Source: CALREJ01 sp035547395 | Lineage (GTDB): Bacteria; Patescibacteriota; Gracilibacteria; Peribacterales; Peribacteraceae | DNA: 64,000 nt | Assembly (NCBI GenBank): GCA_035547395.1 | Contig: DASZVA010000012.1 | Location: 1 to 64,000, forward strand | Direction of reading: 5' to 3' | Part shown: piece after piece, positions 39,604 through 49,508 of the stretch | How positions within the stretch are numbered: position 1 is the stretch's first letter | How the letters are laid out: each line of letters opens with the position of its first letter | Notes under the pieces: generated by a model | Databases searched by the model: none | Told to the model about the DNA's origin: nothing | The model's input: only the letters and a program-made list of their open reading frames with translations | Program-made: the position numbers and the translations under genes

Positions 39604-40155
39604 TCATAGTTCGATGTCCTGATCGGAGATCAACTTATCGAGACCTTCGGCGATCGTCTCGGTGCTCATCGGTTTGGCCGGAGCTTCTTTCTTTTCCTCC
39701 TTCTTGGTCTGGCGCTTGGCCTTCTCGACGACCTGCTTTTTGAGCTTCTCTTCGCGATCGGCGGCGGCCTTCTCCCCTGCTGCTTTCTCCTGCTCCTTCC
39801 ACTGGGCGAAGCGGTCGGCGTACGGCGTGATCTGATACTTCTTGGGCGGCTTCACGATCATGTGGCGCAGCAGTCCCTTGAGGATGCGCAGCTGCTGGTC
39901 CACGTCCTTCAATGCAGCGGGATCCATGTCGTAGTAGTAAATGACGAACGTGCCTTCGGTGAAGCCTCCGATCTTGTAGGCCAGACCGCGGCGGCCCCAG
40001 ACGTCTTTCATCACCTGCTTGGCGCCGGCGTCGGCGAAGACGGCCTCGATGCTCTTTTGGAGATCGGACTCTTCTTTCTGATTGATGGGATACGGATAGA
40101 GCACCGCAACTTCGTAGATGCGGTTATCCTCTGATGATGGCGTGAGTTCTGCCAT
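39604..40155 (-). CDS. rpsF: 30S ribosomal protein bS6 with charged C-terminal extension
   Basis: About 183 aa from the ATG at 40155 (MAELTPSSED). Core bS6: YEVAVLYPYPINQKEESDLQ, DVWGRRGLAYKIGGFTEGTF, LRILKGLLRHMIVK. From about residue 115 there is a long Lys/Glu-rich helix (EKLKKQVVEKAKRQTKKEEK) and a tail ending LISDQDIEL, making it much longer than the usual ~100-130 aa. Likely translated from a leader of about 53 nt that could host S6:S18 autoregulation. Confidence 0.94.
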   Translation of the reverse strand: MAELTPSSEDNRIYEVAVLYPYPINQKEESDLQKSIEAVFADAGAKQVMKDVWGRRGLAYKIGGFTEGTFVIYYYDMDPAALKDVDQQLRILKGLLRHMIVKPPKKYQITPYADRFAQWKEQEKAAGEKAAADREEKLKKQVVEKAKRQTKKEEKKEAPAKPMSTETIAEGLDKLISDQDIEL

Positions 40156-40214
40156 AGGGATTCGTGGGTAAATCCAACTCCTAAAAGTGGGTTGGAGAAT
40201 CACTTGGGACGCGC

Positions 40215-40243
40215 AGATTAAAGGGCTTGGGGAGACGAGTCAA
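40215..40243 (-). promoter_or_regulatory. rpsF: Promoter for rpsF-rpsR
   Basis: On the minus strand TTGACT (40238-40243), 17-nt spacer and TAATCT (40215-40220). Transcription would start near 40208. The leader contains CCAAC...GTTGG hairpin arms around an AGGAG. Confidence 0.65.
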
Positions 40244-40261
40244 GGAAATAGTACACGCGAT

Positions 40262-40345
40262 TGGAGTGAATATTGAATGATGAATAGTGAATTTTGGAAA
40301 CCCGATATTCAAGATTCCAGATTCAAAATTCATCATCCCTTCACA
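40262..40345. repeat. Opposed word repeats after the LamG gene
   Basis: gaatattgaatgatgaatagtgaatttt on one side and attcaagattccagattcaaaattcatc on the other; opposed arms overlapping the 3' end of the LamG gene. Confidence 0.6.
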
Positions 40346-41744
40346 ATGCGCTCGCCGTCATGGTCACTGTCGATTGATAGGTGTTATTGGGCACGCTGTC
40401 TGCCGCACCGACTTCCGCCCGATACTGGAAAACCTCGGCGGATCCGCCGGTGGAGGTACGCGAACTGCGCGTGACGACGCTGTAGCTGCCGTCGCCGACG
40501 TTCAGCCATTTTTCACTCGAGCTGTCCGTCCCCCATTTGCTGTCGGTATCAGTGCTGCTCGAGCGCAGGCGCGCTCCCCATGCCGACGTCGTGGAAGCAA
40601 CCGACCACGTGTGCGGCGTATTGTAGAGCGCCTGCACCTCGGCTGCCGACAAGGCGCGGTTGTACAAACGGATATCATCCATGTTGCCGCTGAAATAGAG
40701 GGTGCTGTCACGGGTATTGGATCCGATCACCAGATCGTTGCTTCCATACGAAATATTGAGGGCGGCTGTCGGTGTCCCGTCGCTCTGCCCGTCGACATAG
40801 TACGTGCCGCTCGTGCCGTTCTTCACGAAACATGCCTGGTGCCATGCGCCGTCATTCACCGCCGTCGTGCTCGTATTGCTTTGGGAAAAACCGAAACTGC
40901 TCCCGTTATAATCCCAGAAGGTAAGAGTGCCGGCCGCATTCATTTGAAACACTCCTTCATTGATGATATTTGTTGGATTGCGATTGATCGAGAGAAGGTA
41001 CTGGGTGGCTGAGGCGGACGTTTTGATCCAGGAGCAGATCGTCATCTGCGATGTGGGTACTCCCGTGAACGTGGCTCTGCGTAGGTAGTCGTCGGTTCCG
41101 TCGAAATTCAAACTTCGCGTATCTGCGACGTTCATGTTGGACGGCAGATCCGTCGACGGCTGCGGCAGATTGTTGGTGCCGCTCGTGCCGTTCGGCGTCA
41201 GATTTTTCCCGTTTCCCGATGCATCGATGACCGTCGAGCCGGCGCTCGTTTCATCCAGCCGCCAGTAACCGACGAGTCCGCTCGCCGATGCATCGAATGC
41301 CGGGATCACATCGTGCGAGGTGGTGCTGATGAGCGTGCCGGTGTTGCTGCCGCCATCAGACACTGCATCGTTCCAGCTGAGCGAATAGCCTGCTTCATTA
41401 TCCGTTGTCACGGTACAGGTTCCATTCCCTGTCGCCTGACCGGTGAAGGTGATCGTGCCGATCACGACCGGCGTGTCGCAGGCCATCGCCAGATAGGTGC
41501 CGCCATCCGGCTGACGGTACCCGGCATTCACATCGTAGTTCGCAGATCTGCCGAACCCGATGTTCGCCTCGCCGATCGTGTCGTCGAGCAGGTAGTTGGT
41601 GGAGTGCGCCTTGTCTCCTCCGCCGCTACTGACCACGTCGCTGGGGATCTCGTAATTGGATGTTTTTGCACGCTGCTCCTCCTGCGCATGCACTTGGGAG
41701 ATGAGAATGGTAAGGCCGAGCAAAATGGCAAATGCGCGCTGCAC
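40341..41744 (-). CDS. Secreted LamG/concanavalin-like lectin domain protein
   Basis: 467 aa, GTG start, signal peptide (AFAILLGLTILISQVHA). After an N-terminal region common to CPR surface proteins (NYEIPSDVVSSGGGDKAHS, GYRQPDGGTYLAM), residues about 155-375 form a LamG jelly roll: LVGYWRLDETSAGSTVIDASG, SLNFDGTDDYL, MTICSWIKTSA, WHQACFVKNGTSGTYYVDGQ, MDDIRLYNRALSAAEVQALY. The C-terminal region is beta-rich and ends in TVTMTASAL without a TM. Probably binds carbohydrate on the surface. TATACT ends 7 nt before the GTG. Confidence 0.85.
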   Translation of the reverse strand: MQRAFAILLGLTILISQVHAQEEQRAKTSNYEIPSDVVSSGGGDKAHSTNYLLDDTIGEANIGFGRSANYDVNAGYRQPDGGTYLAMACDTPVVIGTITFTGQATGNGTCTVTTDNEAGYSLSWNDAVSDGGSNTGTLISTTSHDVIPAFDASASGLVGYWRLDETSAGSTVIDASGNGKNLTPNGTSGTNNLPQPSTDLPSNMNVADTRSLNFDGTDDYLRRATFTGVPTSQMTICSWIKTSASATQYLLSINRNPTNIINEGVFQMNAAGTLTFWDYNGSSFGFSQSNTSTTAVNDGAWHQACFVKNGTSGTYYVDGQSDGTPTAALNISYGSNDLVIGSNTRDSTLYFSGNMDDIRLYNRALSAAEVQALYNTPHTWSVASTTSAWGARLRSSSTDTDSKWGTDSSSEKWLNVGDGSYSVVTRSSRTSTGGSAEVFQYRAEVGAADSVPNNTYQSTVTMTASAL

Positions 41745-41809
41745 GTGGCGCAGTATAAAAGGAAAATCGGGATGGAAGTAGCAGTGAGTCCAAAAAATAA
41801 AAATCCTGC

Positions 41810-41837
41810 TTGACGCACTTTCGGGATACGGTAGAAT
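41810..41837 (+). promoter_or_regulatory. Likely rRNA promoter
   Basis: TTGACG (41810-41815), 16-nt spacer, TAGAAT (41832-41837). The same pair of hexamers with the same spacing occurs at 48722-48749 on the other strand. The 16S start lies about 370 nt downstream. Confidence 0.6.
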
Positions 41838-41979
41838 TTCCCGGCTGCACCTCGTCTCGTGTATGCGGGACAGGATGACAGATTTCTTGACTCACCTTGT
41901 TGCTAATCGGCCTGAAGGCCAGCACGCCGTGGGTCTTTGGGCTCCTTCACAGCATCGTGTAGTAGAGAGATGTGTCATA

Positions 41980-42065
41980 GAAGTATAAAGGGTTTGGTAT
42001 TCAGTATTATGGGCAGAGGAACTTTTCTTTTTCCCTAATACATAATACATATCCCGTAATACTTC
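41980..42065. repeat. Word-repeat palindrome (TATTAGGTATTA family) in the rRNA leader
   Basis: aagtataaaggg-tttggtattcagtattatggg opposed to ccctaatacataatacatat-cccgtaatactt. It is the same family as 16731 and 58728. Confidence 0.65.
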
Positions 42066-42214
42066 TTATGAACCCATATTCCTATGAATATAGAGTGCGG
42101 AGGCACTCAAAAAACTCCGTGTGAAGACACGTTAACTACTCACTAGTGATCACTCGATCACCAGCCAACAAATCTCTTTCAAGATCTTCGTTGTCCTCAC
42201 GGACCGACCAGATC

Positions 42215-43681
<1,467 letters not shown>

Positions 43682-43846
43682 CCAGGGAGTTATCTCTCTA
43701 ACGTATGCTCTGACTAGTGCATATTGTCATCATACGATCGATTGCCCGGGATGCACTCCATCGTTCTGCGCCTTGCCTCGCAAGGGACCAGAACGATGAG
43801 CCCGGAAGATCTCTCTACTACACGATGGGGTGAAGCCCGCGATCAA

Positions 43847-43868
43847 AACGCCCGCCCGGGCGTTTTTT
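43847..43868 (+). terminator. Intrinsic terminator after 16S
   Basis: AACGCCCG-CC-CGGGCGTT followed by TTTT; confirms that 16S is transcribed alone. Confidence 0.88.
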
Positions 43869-43973
43869 CGTATCTGTCGACGGATCGCAAGATCTCTTGT
43901 ACAGCATACTTGTCAGTTCTAGGCTGGATGCAGGTCCGATCTTTCCCATCTGTTCCAATGTAGGAGAAAAGCG

Positions 43974-44123
43974 ATGAAGACGGCAATTGTGATCATAGGC
44001 ATGAGCCTGTGCTGTGGCGGGTACTTCTTCTTGTGGGTGCGTTGCGGGACCAGCGGCAAAAATCCGTCGCCATTCGACGACGAAAAGTTGCAGGCGCAAA
44101 TGGAAACGTACGAGCTGAATTAA
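43974..44123 (+). CDS. Small membrane/secreted peptide, unknown (49 aa)
   Basis: Reads MKTAIVIIGMSLCCGGYFFLWVRC then a polar tail GTSGKNPSPFDDEKLQ ending METYELN. One N-terminal hydrophobic helix with a Cys pair (LCCGG). Strong SD (TAGGAGA, 7 nt before ATG) that matches the altered anti-SD of this 16S. Possible promoter TTGTAC-17-TAGGCT upstream. Terminator at 44154. Compact promoter-SD-ORF-terminator organisation supports a real gene. Confidence 0.65.
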   Translation: MKTAIVIIGMSLCCGGYFFLWVRCGTSGKNPSPFDDEKLQAQMETYELN

Positions 44124-44153
44124 TTCTCTGACGGAACAGAGAAGAGATCACAG

Positions 44154-44177
44154 GGCAGACTCCGGTCTGCCTTTTTT
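44154..44177 (+). terminator. Intrinsic terminator
   Basis: GGCAGAC-TCCG-GTCTGCC followed by TTTTTT; ends the 49-aa gene. Confidence 0.9.
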
Positions 44178-44614
44178 CAAACATCCGGACTCCCCTTGTC
44201 TTTTCTCCCCTGCCGCAATTCCTCCCGCGCGTCAGCGGCAAGTTGGGCGTATTTCTTCTTGAGCTGATTGAGTTCGCGCTCCGTGAGTTCCTCGATTTCG
44301 AGCAGCGCGTTGTGCGCTTCCTTGGACGAGCGAATCAGTTCATCGAGCTTGATCTGCATCGCGACCGAATCTCGATTCTGGGTATTCTGGATGAGAAACA
44401 CCATCAGGAAGGTGATGATGGTGGTGCCGGTGTTGATGACCAGCTGCCACGTGTCGCTGTAGCCAAACAGCGGTCCTGTCACGAGCCAGACAACGACGAT
44501 CAGAACCGCCAGCAGAAACGTCAGCGGATGACCGGAGGCGGTCGCCGTCCATTTGGCGAACTTACCGAACGGATGGCGGCTGCTGGGGCTGACGATGTCT
44601 TCGAGAAGGGCCAT
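44177..44614 (-). CDS. Low-affinity iron permease family protein
   Basis: About 145 aa from ATG 44614 (MALLEDIVSPSS); an ATG at 44647 is possible. Two TM helices (FLLAVLIVVVWLVTG; WQLVINTGTTIITFLMVFLIQ) followed by the signature NTQNRDSVAMQIKLDELIRSS and a charged helix rich in Glu/Lys. This is the Fe_permease (PF04120) pattern. Transport itself has not been shown for most bacterial members; it may be regulatory. TATGCT ends 8 nt before ATG 44614, which decided the start. Confidence 0.85.
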   Translation of the reverse strand: MALLEDIVSPSSRHPFGKFAKWTATASGHPLTFLLAVLIVVVWLVTGPLFGYSDTWQLVINTGTTIITFLMVFLIQNTQNRDSVAMQIKLDELIRSSKEAHNALLEIEELTERELNQLKKKYAQLAADAREELRQGRKDKGSPDV

Positions 44615-44722
44615 CTCGTCCCAGCATACTCCTTCGTTGCGTGTCATGCATCCTGCAAAAGACCAGAGAGTGATCTGTGGTGAGCGGCGAGCAGGAAAAG
44701 GACGCCTGTCACAGATCCCCCG

Positions 44723-45532
44723 TCACTTCTCACTGTACTTTCTCTCAACCAATCCCACGATTTCTTCGCGCCGCTTTTCATCCACGATCCGCTGCGTGAT
44801 GTCGCCAAGGAATCCCTGCACGTACATCGCCCTGGCCTCCACCGGCGGAATCGAGCGCGATGCAAAGTAAAAGAGATCCTCTGCAGTGAGACGGGACACC
44901 GTCGCCGAGTGGCTGGCCTTCACGTCATTGGTTTTGATTTCCAGACCGGGTACGGCATCGACCTTGGATGTCGGATCCAGCATCAGCACGTTCTGCGTCA
45001 GATACGTATTGGTTCCGCCGCCATGGAGCCCGATCTCAATCATGCCCTCGGCGTCCGCGTGCGCTTTGTCCTCGGCCACTCCGCGCATCAGAATCTCCCC
45101 CGCACCGCTTCGCCCATCGAACACGTTGCGCACGGTGAGGTGCTGCGTCTCACTCTTCTTGGCGTAGAACATCCAGTCGATGCTGCTCACGGCGTTGTCT
45201 CCGCTGACATGCGAGACAAGATCCTGCTCCACTTTGCCGCCGCCGAGCGTGACGTTCTGCCATGTGAGCGTCGCATTTTCACCGACCTCTCCGCGCTGCG
45301 AAATGGACACCGCTGCATCCGCATCGGCAGCATTGATCGTGAGCACCGTGCAGCGCGCGCCGTCCTCCACTGCGACCGTCATTGATGACGTTATCTGGCC
45401 GCCTCCCTCAATCCGTACAATCAGCAGCAGCTCCGCATTTTTTTCCACACGCACGTCGAGAGAGCCGGAGCCGATACTCAGCTCATCTTGTATGCGGGCG
45501 CCTGCGGGAACGATCAATTGCTCAGCGGACAT
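44723..45532 (-). CDS. sufD: Fe-S cluster assembly protein SufD
   Basis: 269 aa, shorter than enterobacterial SufD. Beta-helix core (AVSSIDWMFYAKKSETQHLTV, GLEIKTNDVKASHSATVSRL) and C-terminal LTAEDLFYFASRSIPPVEARAMYVQGFL match the SufB/SufD family, and KTNDVKASHSAT carries the His characteristic of SufD. It forms SufBC2D with SufB (46637) and SufC (52723). TACACT ends 8 nt before the ATG, so it has its own promoter although all suf genes here share a strand. Confidence 0.92.
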   Translation of the reverse strand: MSAEQLIVPAGARIQDELSIGSGSLDVRVEKNAELLLIVRIEGGGQITSSMTVAVEDGARCTVLTINAADADAAVSISQRGEVGENATLTWQNVTLGGGKVEQDLVSHVSGDNAVSSIDWMFYAKKSETQHLTVRNVFDGRSGAGEILMRGVAEDKAHADAEGMIEIGLHGGGTNTYLTQNVLMLDPTSKVDAVPGLEIKTNDVKASHSATVSRLTAEDLFYFASRSIPPVEARAMYVQGFLGDITQRIVDEKRREEIVGLVERKYSEK

Positions 45533-45625
45533 GGGGCATCAGTGTACCGGCGAACGACGTTCGCGTCTCCATTCCGCCGTAAACTCTATGCAGAATGGCC
45601 GTTCTCATGCTTTACTGATTGTCCC

Positions 45626-46402
45626 ATGCATCCCTCCATTCCGTCGCACGCGCACATGCCGGTCGGCATTCCCGTTCCGCATTGCGGGTTGTTGTACGTC
45701 CCCATCCCCAAGGCCGCCTGCACAAGCTTGAAATCACTCATGGGACGTCTGCTGGGATCAGCCGAACTGGAGAGATGCCCGCACGACGTCCCCTTTTCAT
45801 GGGAGCGCCTTCCGTCGAAACAATACCATTCCCTGCTCTCCTTTACGGCCGTGCGCAATCCCTGGAACCGGCTTGCGTCCTGCTTTTGTTCGAAGATCTT
45901 CCATAATGCGACGCTGACGGACGAATGGATGCAAAACGGCGTGGCCCGGTTTTTGCTGCGATACGGCGGCCTGTTTTACGGCGGCATGTCCTTTGAAGCC
46001 TTCGTACATGCCGTCTGCGCCATCCCCGATGACGAAGCCGACAATCATTTCCGCTCACAGTTCACGTTCATCACGGCAGACGGTTCGGTGGTTGTGGATG
46101 ACATTTGCCATGTGGAAACGCTGCAAGCCGATATGGACGCCGTCTTTCGCAGCATCGGCATGGAGCCGGTCACCATCCCGGCACTGAACCCAAGATGGCA
46201 AAACCAAGAGAATGCGCACTACACGCCGGCGCTCCACGCCATGGTTGCGCAGCGCTATGCCACGGATATCGCGCTGTTTGGCTACGAAAAAGCTGATTCC
46301 CCATCCAAAAACACCTTTGCGGGGGCAGCCGGATTCTCCGGACATACGCGCATCACGGGGACGACTCCTCAACCGTTACAGACTGTTGCACTGCACCCAT
46401 GA
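45626..46402 (+). CDS. Carbohydrate sulfotransferase-like protein
   Basis: About 258 aa. VPIPKAACTSLKSLM (residues about 25-39) is the 5'-phosphosulfate-binding loop and VRNPWNRLASCF (about 77-88) the 3'-phosphate motif of the sulfotransferase family 2 (PF03567-like) fold; later HVETLQADM and Y...LFGYE are also typical. It would transfer sulfate from PAPS to a glycan. Start chosen at 45626 (TTTACT ends 9 nt upstream); the longer frame from 45488 overlaps sufD. A 71-aa gene overlaps its stop by 4 nt. Confidence 0.82.
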   Translation: MHPSIPSHAHMPVGIPVPHCGLLYVPIPKAACTSLKSLMGRLLGSAELERCPHDVPFSWERLPSKQYHSLLSFTAVRNPWNRLASCFCSKIFHNATLTDEWMQNGVARFLLRYGGLFYGGMSFEAFVHAVCAIPDDEADNHFRSQFTFITADGSVVVDDICHVETLQADMDAVFRSIGMEPVTIPALNPRWQNQENAHYTPALHAMVAQRYATDIALFGYEKADSPSKNTFAGAAGFSGHTRITGTTPQPLQTVALHP

Positions 46403-46614
46403 CCGGCGAATCGAAATCCTTTCGGGAACACCTGCTGGAAGCCCTGCACAAAACGCAGCTTCCACCGGAGCTGCAGCAGTTGCCCGGCGAATCCGATGAC
46501 GCGTGGGAGGAAAGGATTGCACAGCACCTGGCTACACGAAAAGAAATCGACACGGCACAATTCTGGACGCCGCAGCAATTGATGGACCTGCTGAATCAGC
46601 TCCCCCGGCGCTGA
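46399..46614 (+). CDS. Small acidic helical protein coupled to the sulfotransferase, unknown
   Basis: 71 aa. ATGA overlap with the preceding gene implies translational coupling. Helical, with LPPELQQLPGESDDAWEERI and WTPQQLMDLLNQLP. No family recognised; could be a partner of the sulfotransferase. Confidence 0.65.
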   Translation: MTGESKSFREHLLEALHKTQLPPELQQLPGESDDAWEERIAQHLATRKEIDTAQFWTPQQLMDLLNQLPRR

Positions 46615-46636
46615 ATCGACGACGCTGTAATGGATC

Positions 46637-48109
46637 TCAACCAACACTGCCTTCCATCTCCAATTCTATGAGTCGGTTCATTTCAACCGCGTACTCAAGC
46701 GGCAGCTGGCGGACGATCGGCTCGATGAAGCCGTTGACGATCATCGCTCTCGCTTCTTCCTCCGGAATGCCGCGCGAGCAGAGATAGAAGATGTCCTCCT
46801 CGCTGAGTTTGCCGACCGTCGCCTCGTGCGCGATCGTCACGTCGTTGTTGCGGATCTGAATGTCCGGGATAGTATCCGTGCGCGAGATTTCATCGAGGAG
46901 CAATGCATCGCACTCCACGTTCGCCGTGCAATCGTGCGCATGGGGCGCGATCTTGAGCTGACCGCGATAGACTGCAACGCCGCCCGCTTTGCTGATCGAT
47001 TTTGATGTCACCTTCGATGATGTGTGCGGCGCCAGATGAAAGACCTTCGCTCCCGTGTCCTGCCACTGGTTTTCATTCGCGAACGCGATCGCCAGGTGAT
47101 CGCACCGCGCGCCCTCGCCTACAAGGACGGAACACGGGTAGAGCATCGTCACGCCCGATCCCATGTTGCCGCCGATCCATTCCATCGTTGCGTCTTTCTC
47201 CACAATCGCGCGCTTGGTGTTCAGGTTATACGTGTCCCTGCTCCAGTTTTCGACGGAAGAGTAGCGGCACTTGGCGCCGGGTTTGACGAAGATTTCGACA
47301 AGGCCGGCATGGAGTCCCTGGCTGCCGTATTTCGGCGCGGAGCATCCTTCGATGTAATGCGCGTCGGCATCGTCCTCCACGATGATCAGCGTATGTTCGA
47401 ACTGGCCCATGTTCTTGGCATTCATGCGGAAGTACGCCTGCAGCGGCTCGCGCACCTTCACGCCTTTCGGCACATACAGAAACGTTCCCCCGCTCCACAC
47501 CGCACCGTGCAGTGCCGCGAATTTGTGGTCGGTATTCGGCACGCACTTCATGAAATATTTTTGGACGAGATCCGGGTGTTGCTGCACTGCATCGTCCATG
47601 TCGAGGAAGATCACACCGAGCTCCTCCCATTCTTTTTTCAGATTGTGATAGACCATCTCGCTCTCGTACTGCGCTCCGACGCCGGCGAGCATCTTTCTTT
47701 CGGCTTCGGGAATGCCGAGGCGGTCGTACACGCGGCGGATGTCCTCTGGTACCTCGGCCCAATCGTTCGTTTCGGTCGTTCCCGCGGACGCGTAATAAAT
47801 AATATCATCGAGATCGAGTTTTGAGAGATCCGCTCCCCACGTCGGCATCGGCTTCTCTCGGAAAATCTGCAATGACTTCAATCGATGTTCCAGCATCCAT
47901 GCCGGCTCATTTTTATCAGCTGAAATCTTGCGGACCAGTTCTTCATCCACTCCTCTCTTCACACCATCGGCATATGGCGCGGGGTTCGCGGTGTCGAAGA
48001 TGTCGCGGCTAAGTTCGCCGAAGATCATTTTGTCTTCGGTCTGCGGAGCCGATGACCTGTCCGCCGTAGCTTTAGTGGAGGTGGAAAGAGGCTTTTTGAC
48101 GCGGGTCAT
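46637..48109 (-). CDS. sufB: Fe-S cluster assembly protein SufB
   Basis: 490 aa from the ATG at 48109. Strong family motifs: KNEPAWMLEHRLKSLQIF, YYASAGTTETNDWAEVP, AALHGAVWSGGTFLYVPKGV, FEHTLIIVEDDADAHYIEGC, YSSVENWSRDTYNLNTKRA, HLAPHTSSKVTSKSISK, AHEATVGKLSEEDIFYLCSRG. It is the scaffold subunit of SufBCD. TATACT ends 9 nt before the ATG. It is separated from sufC and sufD by unrelated genes. Confidence 0.97.
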   Translation of the reverse strand: MTRVKKPLSTSTKATADRSSAPQTEDKMIFGELSRDIFDTANPAPYADGVKRGVDEELVRKISADKNEPAWMLEHRLKSLQIFREKPMPTWGADLSKLDLDDIIYYASAGTTETNDWAEVPEDIRRVYDRLGIPEAERKMLAGVGAQYESEMVYHNLKKEWEELGVIFLDMDDAVQQHPDLVQKYFMKCVPNTDHKFAALHGAVWSGGTFLYVPKGVKVREPLQAYFRMNAKNMGQFEHTLIIVEDDADAHYIEGCSAPKYGSQGLHAGLVEIFVKPGAKCRYSSVENWSRDTYNLNTKRAIVEKDATMEWIGGNMGSGVTMLYPCSVLVGEGARCDHLAIAFANENQWQDTGAKVFHLAPHTSSKVTSKSISKAGGVAVYRGQLKIAPHAHDCTANVECDALLLDEISRTDTIPDIQIRNNDVTIAHEATVGKLSEEDIFYLCSRGIPEEEARAMIVNGFIEPIVRQLPLEYAVEMNRLIELEMEGSVG

Positions 48110-48160
48110 GGAGATGAGAGTATACGGCAAAACTTCGAAACACACAGGCGTTCACCCGCT

Positions 48161-48685
48161 TTAATTGAAGACGCTGTTCTGCAGAATGGACTGCCTCCCT
48201 TCCAGAATGACATCCTTCACAAGCGCACGACAATTTTCGACGGTCAATTGAACAACCCCTTCCTCGGGAGCATCCCCAACCTGCGCTTCCTGCAGCAAAG
48301 TCATGCACATCTCACGATAATCCATCTCCATGAAATAACTACTGTTACAACGCGACAGTATGGCAAATATATTTCGCCGTTCCATCAAAAGATGCCACAT
48401 GGTTTTCTGTCCCTCTTGAAAACAAATCTCAACAAGATCTTGGAATTCATGAGTAGACATCATAAGAACGCTTCCTTCCTCGAGAAAAGACAAAAATTTC
48501 TGTAACGAATCCGAGAGCGCTTCATCGGCAATAATGCGCGGATGCAAGGCATCCCATTCATCCAATATGTGCTGCCGTCGCTCAGCCGCCGTAGGATCGT
48601 CTGCCAAGAAACATTCAAGATAGCTCTTTCCGCTTTCCGCACATTCGCCCATGCCTTCCATATAGTGATAAGCCATATGACACAT
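48161..48685 (-). CDS. Hypothetical protein, AT-rich, upstream of sufB
   Basis: About 174 aa from ATG 48685 (TTG 48697 also possible). Mostly helical, rich in Met, Cys and Glu (MCHMAYHYMEGMGECAESGK; RREIFAIL-type helices; LSRCNSSYFMEMDYREMCM). No family recognised. Codon use is AT-richer than sufB, suggesting a different origin. It has a strong promoter at 48722-48749 with a leader of about 30 nt. Confidence 0.6.
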   Translation of the reverse strand: MCHMAYHYMEGMGECAESGKSYLECFLADDPTAAERRQHILDEWDALHPRIIADEALSDSLQKFLSFLEEGSVLMMSTHEFQDLVEICFQEGQKTMWHLLMERRNIFAILSRCNSSYFMEMDYREMCMTLLQEAQVGDAPEEGVVQLTVENCRALVKDVILEGRQSILQNSVFN

Positions 48686-48721
48686 TGACCGTATCAAGCA
48701 ATATCCTGAAATAGGAGCGGC

Positions 48722-48749
48722 ATTCTAGTCCAACACCATATGTCGTCAA
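48722..48749 (-). promoter_or_regulatory. Strong promoter upstream of the 174-aa gene
   Basis: On the minus strand TTGACG (48744-48749), 16-nt spacer, TAGAAT (48722-48727), identical in hexamers and spacing to the putative rRNA promoter. Confidence 0.7.
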
Positions 48750-48762
48750 CCTCGGATTCGGC

Positions 48763-49437
48763 TCACTTCACCAGCTGCACGCTCTTCACGATGTTCTCCA
48801 GATAACTCCATTCCTCAGACGAATTCTCGCCGCAGTAGGTGGAGAACTGGTAGTTATACTTCTGCCCGATCACCTCCATGGTCGGATAGCTGCATGCGCC
48901 GGCGTCGGTGTATTGCACGACGGTAAGGCCGCTGATGACGCGCGTCTGGGTGGTGGGAGTGACGGCGCTGTCCGCACCTTCGATGGATCGCACGGCGGCC
49001 TGTGCGGTGCGGGGGCGCAGGAACTTCAACACGTACTGATGCGTCAGGTCGCAGCTATTGTCCTCCGCGGTGTACGCACTCGACTGCGGCGGACCGAACT
49101 CGAGTGATCCGTACGGATTGTCATCGTCGGCCGGGCGGGTTGCATACGCCGGCAATCTCATGGAGTCGTAACCCCATTGGTTGTTGTAGGGAATCACGAA
49201 ACTGAGACCCTGTTGGCTGCTGCGGTACGTCACGGTCGTATTCGCGGCATCAGTATTGAGCACAGGACACGGCGCGGGCGCCACCGAATGCTGCGCGACT
49301 GCGGCAGCGGACGACATCGCCTCGGGCGGAGGCAGGGGCGTGCCGCTCTCGTCATACGGAATCGCCGTGCTGCAGGCGCCCAAAAGAGACGCTGAAACCG
49401 AAACGGACAGAAGAGAGAGGAGGGGCTTTGTGCGCAT
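48763..49437 (-). CDS. Lipoprotein, paralogue of the next gene, unknown
   Basis: 224 aa from ATG 49437. Lipoprotein signal with lipobox LGAC (SVSASLLGAC). The mature region contains SFVIPYNNQWGYDS, LEFGPP, and a C-terminal domain GACSYPTMEVIGQKYNYQFSTY followed by a final helix. The next gene (49509) has the same length and the same landmarks (FMTLPYTSAW, LTFGPP, SVCSVPMLEVSGSTSNYILG), so they are diverged tandem duplicates. TATACT ends 8 nt before the ATG. Confidence 0.75.
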   Translation of the reverse strand: MRTKPLLSLLSVSVSASLLGACSTAIPYDESGTPLPPPEAMSSAAAVAQHSVAPAPCPVLNTDAANTTVTYRSSQQGLSFVIPYNNQWGYDSMRLPAYATRPADDDNPYGSLEFGPPQSSAYTAEDNSCDLTHQYVLKFLRPRTAQAAVRSIEGADSAVTPTTQTRVISGLTVVQYTDAGACSYPTMEVIGQKYNYQFSTYCGENSSEEWSYLENIVKSVQLVK

Positions 49438-49508
49438 CTGCATGCAGTATAGCAGAGGACGCAATCGTCATCCCCTGTTCCGTCCGCATTTATGATTCGT
49501 AACAACAA

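Larger units (their letters stand above)
41745..42214 (+). other. 16S rRNA upstream region
   Basis: 470 bp without a gene. It holds the LamG -10 box (41752-41757), the rRNA promoter (41810-41837), a hairpin CGGCCTGAAGGCCAG near 41910, the word-repeat palindrome (41980-42065) and the 16S leader. CACTAGT near 42140 and ACTAGTG near 43713 could pair in a processing stem. Confidence 0.6.

Noticed and set aside
43682..44176. 23S or 5S rRNA downstream of 16S
   Set aside because: A terminator and a small SD-led gene follow directly; no 23S landmarks.
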